A stretch of DNA of 64,000 nucleotides from Apirhabdus apintestini (GTDB lineage: Bacteria > Pseudomonadota > Gammaproteobacteria > Enterobacterales > Enterobacteriaceae): the NCBI GenBank assembly GCA_033977085.1, contig CP138906.1, positions 1 to 64,000 of the forward strand. The letters run 5' to 3'. Made by a program: the position numbers and the translations under genes. Shown here one piece after another: positions 58,259-64,000 of this stretch. The notes under the pieces were generated by a model. It worked only from the letters and a program-made list of their open reading frames with translations, was not told the origin of the DNA and searched no databases. Each line of letters opens with the position of its first letter. The stretch's first letter is position 1.

Positions 58259-60443
58259 ATGTCTTACTTGTTTTCGGCCAGGAATACGGCACTGATTTAC
58301 TTTATTGATGTGATAAGCCTGTACTTGCTGAATTTGCTATCGCCCGAGGCGGTAATAGAGGGCCAGGTTAGTCACATCGCCTGGCTGCCTTATAGTTTTA
58401 TCATTGCTCAACTTATCGCGCTGGACCGGCGTAGCTGGCTCCCTCTGACCGGCGCGGTATTAACGCTATTTGGCTTAGTATTCGTTCAGCTACCGCTATC
58501 GGCTATTTTCATACTCACACTCAGTATTCTGGTGCCGTTAATATTGAGCTCGTACGTTGATGCGCAATATTAAAGGCTCCCGCTGGAACGGCGGCTTTTT
58601 CCTGCGCACCAGCCGTTCGCGTATTGTACTGTTGGGTTTTGTTAGCCCGCTACTGACAAAGCTGATGACGTATGGGGCAGGCCTGCTATATACGGACACT
58701 CCTCAACTGGCGCACTATTTTTACTCCGGCACGGAAATTTATCTCTTTACGGCGATTTTAAGCATGACCCTTCCAGCGCTCGCCTTTACGCCGGTGCTAT
58801 ATTCGTTTAATCGCCTATTGTTTTCGTCACAGGGCGTGCGCCGTCGCTTTAAGCGCCAAATCAGCGCTGCGCTGAATACGCTACGCCGCCCCGGGAGCCG
58901 AGGTATAGCGTGGAGCGCACTATTAATTACGACCGTTGCGCTATTTTGCTACCCCGTTAGGAATTCATTCTTCGCGGATTATTTAGTGCCGTTTTTATTT
59001 CTGATATTTATTTATGGCATAGTGCAATTTAACAGTGAGCTAATGCAATACGCCTGGAGCGCTACCATTTTCGCGCTGCTGCAATTCAATCAGAATTTTA
59101 TCTCCAGCAGCGATTATGCCCCGCTGCTGGTATGGCTGATGTCGACTATTGTGGTATTTACCATTGCTAACTTTTGGCTGACTTTCATTAAACGTAGCCA
59201 CCGTGCCATGCTTGGTATCGTCCACGCCATTTCGGCAACCGATCCGCTAACGGGGTTACCGAATATCCGTTCACTTGAGAAACGCCTAATTGAGCAGAAC
59301 GGCGGCGCGCTGTGCTACATCAATATGCACAATCTGTATTTGCTGGATAAGCATTACGGGCTGAGTATGCGCTTACATATCAAGCGTATTATTGCCGCCG
59401 CGTTTGGCGGCCGTCCCGACTTGGCCTATCGGATTCATACTATACCTGGCTGCGACCTTCTGTTTTTACTGGATACGGAACATCGAGAGAGTCAACTGCT
59501 GGCATTACAGCAGGTGCTGCGTGATTTAGTTCTAAGCTGGAAAGGGCGCGTGTATGAAATGAACTACCAGCTTGCATGGGGGCACTATCACCCGTCGGAA
59601 GAGTTCAACCGTTTTATCAACAAACTCGCACGCCTGGCGGAAAGCGCGCCGGAAGATGATATTGTTGTGGCGCTGGACGAACGGGAAGCCGAGCTTGCCG
59701 CCAGTATTGATCGGCAGTGGACATTGCATGCGAAAGTCATTGAATCGCTGAAACACAGCGATATTTTACTGTATGGTCAACCGATTCGAACCGAGCAGGG
59801 CGAGGAGTATCGCGAGATACTGAGCCGCTTGCGCTGCGGTGATGAAATCCTGACGCCGGATCGCTTTTTGCCAGTAATACGTGAATTTAACCTGTGTGAA
59901 AAATTCGATTTGTTGGTTCTGGAAAAAAGCCTGTGCTTTTTGAGTAAACATTTCCCGGGTGAAACCCGTAAGCGGCTTTCCATCAATATTATGCCAGCCA
60001 CGCTGGTAAAACGTGGTTTGGGGATGAAAGTCATTGCGTTGTTTACGCGCTACCGGGTTGCCACGTCGTGTGCTGTCATTGAGATTACGGAAGAGCAGGA
60101 GCTGCTGCACTCCGATAATGCCCGTGAAAATATTGACTATTTATCGCGTCACGGGGTTAAAATCGCGATTGATGATTTTGGCACTGGCATGGCGAATTAT
60201 CAGCGGCTAAAAGAGTTGAAAGCAGATATCCTCAAAATAGACGGCGTATTTATAAAAGATATTTTGACCTGCGTGGTCGACCAAAAAATAGTACGATCCA
60301 TCTGCGATATTGCTAAAGAAAAGAACATGGAAATCGTCGCAGAATATGTGGAAACCGAAGAACAGCGCCAGTGCTTAAGCCGCCTCGGCGTGACCTGGTT
60401 TCAGGGCTACCACATTGGTAAGCCGGTACCGTGTGAGCCATAG
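58259..60443 (+). pseudogene. Membrane cyclic di-GMP phosphodiesterase (EAL), one frameshift
   Basis: The protein would degrade cyclic di-GMP. It opens with about eight membrane helices, MASE1-like, as in E. coli PdeF. A degenerate GGDEF domain (DPLTGLPNIRSLEKR present, but the active site reads GCDLLF) is likely regulatory. An EAL domain ends the protein. Catalytic elements are a first Glu in YREIL, Asn in SINIMP, EITEEQEL, the DDFGTG loop, LKADILKIDG and FQGYHIG, so activity is plausible. One base is missing near 58550-58556 (beside GAGCTCG) within the second or third helix pair. From 58557 the frame is open to the end. Corrected length is about 728 residues. Spacing of 11 bases from the cyclase gene implies one operon. 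Confidence 0.87.
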
Positions 60444-60650
60444 TTTTATCCTCTTAAGCAGCACTGTCGTATGGCGGTGCAGCGGTTCCTTCCCTGTAAG
60501 TCTGACCAAACTTCTTTTAAAAGGCCTTGTCAGCGTGTAGATGTGGTCCGGTGTTTAATCATCCTGTTTTTCCTGTGTTACGCTTGTTAACCATAATTAT
60601 GAACATGGAGCCGGGGTGCATACTGTGGAAAGGATAGGGAGACCGTTTCA

Positions 60651-61622
60651 GTGAAGAAGAAAACGCTGTTTACGCTACTATTGGTCGTGATAGTTATCTC
60701 GCTGGCCGTGCTATTTCGCGCGCAAAATCAGGACATATTACTGCAAGGGAAGTTGACGCTTCAGAAGTGATTGTGACATCAAAAGCGAAGGGGCGCGTCG
60801 TTGAGCGTTTCGCTGAACGCGGTGATGATGTAAAAGCCGGTCAGCTTTTGATGCGGCTCGAAGCGCCTGGAGCCGATTGCGCAATTACAGGCCGCTCAGG
60901 CCACCCGCGATCGGGCAAAGGCGCAGCTCGACCTTTCTGTAAACGGCACCCGTGAGGAGAGTATCCGCAACCTGAAAGCCACGCTGGCTCAGGCTGAGGC
61001 TGATTATCGCAACGCGCAGGACACCTATGCGCGCAACCGACAGGTCGCCGCGCGCGGCTATGTATCCGCTCAGGAACTGGAAAATGCGCGCGCTTCGCGC
61101 GACGCGGCCTGGCAAAAAGTGCTGGCGGCAAAAGCCAATCTCGATGAAGGTAAAAATGGCGATCGCGTAGAACAGCGGGCGTCTTATGCCGCCCAGCTTC
61201 GGCAGGCTGAGCATGAACTCCAGGAAATTAAAGTGCAGGCCGACGACCTAAATGTTAAGGCGCCGGTCGATGGGGAAGTTGGGCCGATCCCTGCGGAAGT
61301 TGGTGAGTTGTTAAATGCCTCCAGCCCGCTGCTAACCCCGGTGCGCCAGCCGCAGGCCTGGTTCGTATTTAACCTTCGCGAAGACATCCTGGCGCACGTG
61401 CGAAAAGGCGATAAAGTGCGGCTGCGCGTTCCCGCGCTCAATAATCAAATTATCGAAGCGGAAGTGCACTATATTGCCCCGCTGGGAGATTACGCGACGA
61501 AGCGCGCCACGCGCGCGACGGGAGATTTTGATCTAAAAACTTTTGAAGTTCGCCTGTGGCCTACGGCGCCGGTGGCTGGGCTTCGTCAGGGGATGAGCGC
61601 GTTATGGCAATGGAAGGAATAA
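60651..61622 (+). pseudogene. HlyD-family membrane fusion protein, two indels
   Basis: The protein is a periplasmic adaptor of a tripartite exporter. GTG 60651 (KKKTLFTLLLVVIVISLAV) gives an N-terminal membrane anchor. A G run near 60749 is one short, then a base is gained near 60869. The remaining frame carries the lipoyl half (VDASEVIVTSKAKGRVVE), a long coiled coil (about 60890-61230, Ala/Gln/Glu-rich) and the beta-barrel domain with VKAPVDGEVG, ending at 61622. Corrected length is about 324 residues, similar to E. coli YhiI. The downstream permease start overlaps its end, so this is the first gene of the export operon. Confidence 0.85.
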
Positions 61623-62757
61623 AGATTGGCTGGCACTGCTTTCGCTTATCATTCAGCAGAGAAGTGCGAACCGCGCTGCGTAAGCCGGTATTTCACTGGC
61701 TGAGCTGGTGCTTTCCGCTGCTATTATTCGGGCTTATCGGCAGTAACTTCTCGGAAGGCACGCTGCAGGAATTGCCGGTTTCCGTAGTGGATAACGATCA
61801 TAGCCAACTTTCGCGCACGCTTATTCGTAAGCTGGACGCCGGCTCCCATGCGCAGCTTACGCCAGCGTCAGGTGGCCTTTCCGAAGCGATGCGTCGAATG
61901 CGTGACGCACAGGACTATGGGCTAGTGTATATTCCCGCCGATTTTGAGGCGGATGCGCTGGCTGGCCGCCAGCCGCGCGTTACCTTTTATTACAATGCGT
62001 TATTCTACGGTGCCGGATTTTATTCTACCCAGGACTTCGGCGGGCTGATTAGCGAGCTGAATGCGAATTATCGCTCTATTCTGGCGGCCAAAATGGGCAA
62101 GACACCGCCACCGCTGGCGCAGGTGGAGCTTTCTTACGACAGCTTATTCAACGCCAGCGGAAGCTATGTGTATTACCAGCAATTTGCCGCGACTATCCAT
62201 CTGGTGCAGCTTTTTGTAGTGACGTGCATGATTTATGTACTTGCACGTAGCAAACCTCTGATTTATTCCAGTTCGTTTAGCATGTCGCTTTTAGGAAACT
62301 GGCGCCCTATACTCTGTGTTACACCACGCTGCTAATGGCAGAGATTGCGCTATTAGTGTGGGTTTTTGACGCGCGCGTGGTAGGAAACCTGTTTTATATG
62401 CTGTGCGTGGCCTTTTTCTACGTGATGGCGGCGCAAAGCATTGGTTTGCTGCTCTTCACGTTTACCGGCAGCGAGATAACGGCGTACACCCTAATGGGAA
62501 TTATGGTGAGTATCGCGCTGGCGTTTTCCGGAATCGTCGTACCCGAACTGTCAATGTCTCTGCCTGCGCAAATTATTTCCAATATTGAGCCGCTCACGCA
62601 TGCGCTATATGCCATGTTTGACCTCTTTTTGCGTAAGGTTCCGGGGCGGCCGGTATTTAGCGTCTGCGCGCTGCTGCTCATGTACCCGCTGATTGCCGGG
62701 CTATTAGTGCGTCGGCGGCTGCCGGAGCGTCTGCGTAAGCAGGAAGTCGTGTTATGA
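61604..62757 (+). pseudogene. ABC-2 type transport permease, one frameshift
   Basis: The protein is a membrane component of an ABC exporter of the ABC-2 class (YhhJ-like). ATG 61604 overlaps the HlyD gene by 19 bases. It has an N-terminal helix, a large extracytoplasmic loop beginning LPVSVVDNDHSQLSRTLIRK, then five C-terminal helices. The A run at about 62297-62299 is one short in the second helix. The next frame reads TTLLMAEIALLVWVF to the end at 62757. Corrected length is 384 residues. The stop overlaps the start of the next permease (ATGA). No ATPase gene is present in the window, so the partner lies beyond the IS element or elsewhere. Confidence 0.85.
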
Positions 62758-62998
62758 AAAGTTACTGGGCGACCTTCACGAAGGTATTGATGGGGCTACT
62801 GGAGCGCCCAATGTGGATGATGCTGCTGGTGTCTCTATGCGTCATGAGTACCATCTATGCGCATCGCACCGTGTGGGATCTGCCGGTGGCCGTTATCGAT
62901 CAGGATCACAGCCCGGCCAGCCGTCTGCTTATTCGTCAGCTAGATGCTGGTTCTAAGGTTAGCACGCGCGCTTATGACAATCTGGATGAGGCGCGTTT
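62754..62998 (+). pseudogene. Second ABC-2 permease, truncated by IS21 copy 4
   Basis: ATG 62754 overlaps the upstream stop. The frame gives one N-terminal membrane helix and the start of the extracytoplasmic loop (LPVAVIDQDHSPASRLLIRQ), closely paralogous to the previous permease. The IS21 element interrupts it at codon 82. As read it ends in the element after four more codons. The rest of the gene should lie past the window's right edge. Two tandem permeases with an HlyD adaptor recall the YbhGFSR arrangement. Confidence 0.85.
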
Positions 62999-63066
62999 TG
63001 TCAACAACGGGTAAAAAGTGATCCACTTACCGTCACCACCAACGGTCTAATATTGATCCACCTTGC

Positions 63067-63849
63067 TTACTCAGGATTAGCTTCCGCTATAACCCCGGCC
63101 TTTCGTTTCTGCTTCAGTCGATAGCTCTCTCCTTTTATCTGGACTACGTGTGAGTGATGTAAGATCCGGTCCAGCATTGCCGATGTCAGGGCTGCATCAC
63201 CCGCGAACGTCTGGTCCCACTGCCCGAACGGCAGGTTAGAGGTCAGGATCATCGCGCTCTTTTCGTAACGTTTGGCAATGACCTGGAAGAACAGCTTTGC
63301 CTCTTCCTGGCTGAACGGCAGATAGCCTATTTCGTCGATGATGAGCAGTTTGGGGGCCATGACACCGCGATTGAGTGTCGTTTTGTAACGCCCCTGACGC
63401 TGGGAAGTCGACAGCCGTAACAGCAGGTCCGCTGCTGTTGTGAAGCGAACCTTGATGCCCGCCCGTACTGCCTCGTAGCCCATGGCTATCGCCAGATGTG
63501 TTTTCCCCACGCCCGAGGGGCCCAGCAACACGATGTTTTCGTTACGTTCGATGAAGCTCAGGGAACGCAGCGACTGGATTTGCTTCTGAGGTGCGCCGGT
63601 GGCGAAGGTGAAGTCGTATTCCTCGAACGTCTTCACCGCCGGGAAGGCTGCCATCCGCGTGTACATCGCCTGTTTACGCTGATGCCGGGCCAGTTTCTCC
63701 TCATGTAGCAGGTGCTCCAGGAAGTCCATATAGCTCCATTCCTGATCCACTGCCTGTTGCGACAGTGCCGGCGCCGCGCCGATAAGGCTGTCCAGCTGGA
63801 GCTGTTCAGCAAGCACCATCAGCCGTTGATGTTGTAGTTCGACCATCAT
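63067..63849 (-). CDS. istB: IS21 helper ATPase IstB, copy 4, intact
   Basis: The frame is a full 260 residues and differs from copy 3 at one visible residue (Gln145 to Arg, LLLRLSTS). The Walker A and B motifs are unchanged. The start overlaps the istA stop, as in copy 3. Confidence 0.94.
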   Translation of the reverse strand: MMVELQHQRLMVLAEQLQLDSLIGAAPALSQQAVDQEWSYMDFLEHLLHEEKLARHQRKQAMYTRMAAFPAVKTFEEYDFTFATGAPQKQIQSLRSLSFIERNENIVLLGPSGVGKTHLAIAMGYEAVRAGIKVRFTTAADLLLRLSTSQRQGRYKTTLNRGVMAPKLLIIDEIGYLPFSQEEAKLFFQVIAKRYEKSAMILTSNLPFGQWDQTFAGDAALTSAMLDRILHHSHVVQIKGESYRLKQKRKAGVIAEANPE

Positions 63850-64000
63850 GCAGCTCCTCTGCAGAACGTGTCATAGATGGACAGCGGATGATGCAACGGC
63901 TGCCTGTCGAAGGTCACCAGGCTTTCGTCAACCTGCACGTCATACTGTTTTTTCTCCGGTGGCAGTGCCAGCATGGATTGCTGTTCCTCCACCCAGCGAT
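63846..64000 (-). CDS. istA: IS21 transposase IstA, copy 4, C-terminal part
   Basis: Only the last 51 codons are inside the window. The A run that is five bases in copies 1 and 2 has six here, as in copy 3, so the visible part is intact and ends SIYDTFCRGAA. The catalytic residues lie outside the window. Confidence 0.9.
   Translation of the reverse strand, partial: RWVEEQQSMLALPPEKKQYDVQVDESLVTFDRQPLHHPLSIYDTFCRGAA

Larger units (their letters stand above)
62999..64000 (-). mobile_element. IS21-family element, copy 4, cut by window edge
   Basis: The left end TGTCAACAACGGGTA begins at 62999, directly after GCGCGTTT of the permease. The element is on the minus strand like copy 3 and continues past 64000. 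About half of it is visible, with istB complete and the end of istA. Its target duplication cannot be read because the other end is outside. Confidence 0.96.

Overview
The window is a stretch of enterobacterial chromosome whose gene order follows the E. coli 90-92 minute region: an rRNA operon in the rrnE position, then metA, metH, yjbB, lysC, pgi, yjbEFGH, psiE, ubiCA, plsB, dgkA, lexA, dinF, yjbJ, zur, dusA, pspG, qor, dnaB, alr, tyrB, aphA, yjbQ, yjbR, uvrA and ssb. After ssb come a c-di-GMP cyclase/phosphodiesterase pair and an HlyD/ABC-2 export operon. Several E. coli blocks are absent at their expected places (aceBAK-iclR between metA and metH, xylE-mal between psiE and ubiC). The mix of free-living gene content, many broken genes and near-identical insertion sequences suggests a recently host-restricted Sodalis-like insect symbiont. 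That assignment is inference from gene content, not from a database comparison.

Layout: 1-5430 is an rRNA operon (16S, tRNA-Glu, 23S, 5S, terminator). 5430-13660 carries methionine genes, both damaged, with IS21 copy 1 inside metH. 13660-21420 holds yjbB, a transporter remnant, lysC under a lysine riboswitch, pgi and a sugar isomerase. 22070-26540 is the yjbEFGH exopolysaccharide operon and psiE. 26540-28090 is an AT-rich accessory patch. 28090-37700 has ubiCA, IS21 copy 2, plsB, dgkA, lexA and dinF. 38000-44460 has yjbJ, zur, IS21 copy 3, dusA, pspG and qor. 44530-54500 is dnaB through ssb. 56710-60443 is the c-di-GMP pair, and 60651-62998 is an export operon cut by IS21 copy 4 at the window edge.

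Four copies of one IS21-family element (about 1.95 kb, 5-bp target duplications) are present. Copies 1 and 2 lie on the plus strand and share two frameshifts. Copies 3 and 4 lie on the minus strand and are intact as far as seen.

The dominant oddity is that more than half of the conserved genes, including the normally essential dnaB, plsB, alr and the regulator lexA, are broken only by one- or two-base indels. Most are losses of one base in a short homopolymer. I saw no internal stop codon made by substitution, and the encoded proteins otherwise remain full length and conserved. This fits very recent pseudogenisation, slippage-rescued genes, or uncorrected indel error in the sequence; the sequence alone cannot separate these. 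I found no convincing wholly new multi-gene system.
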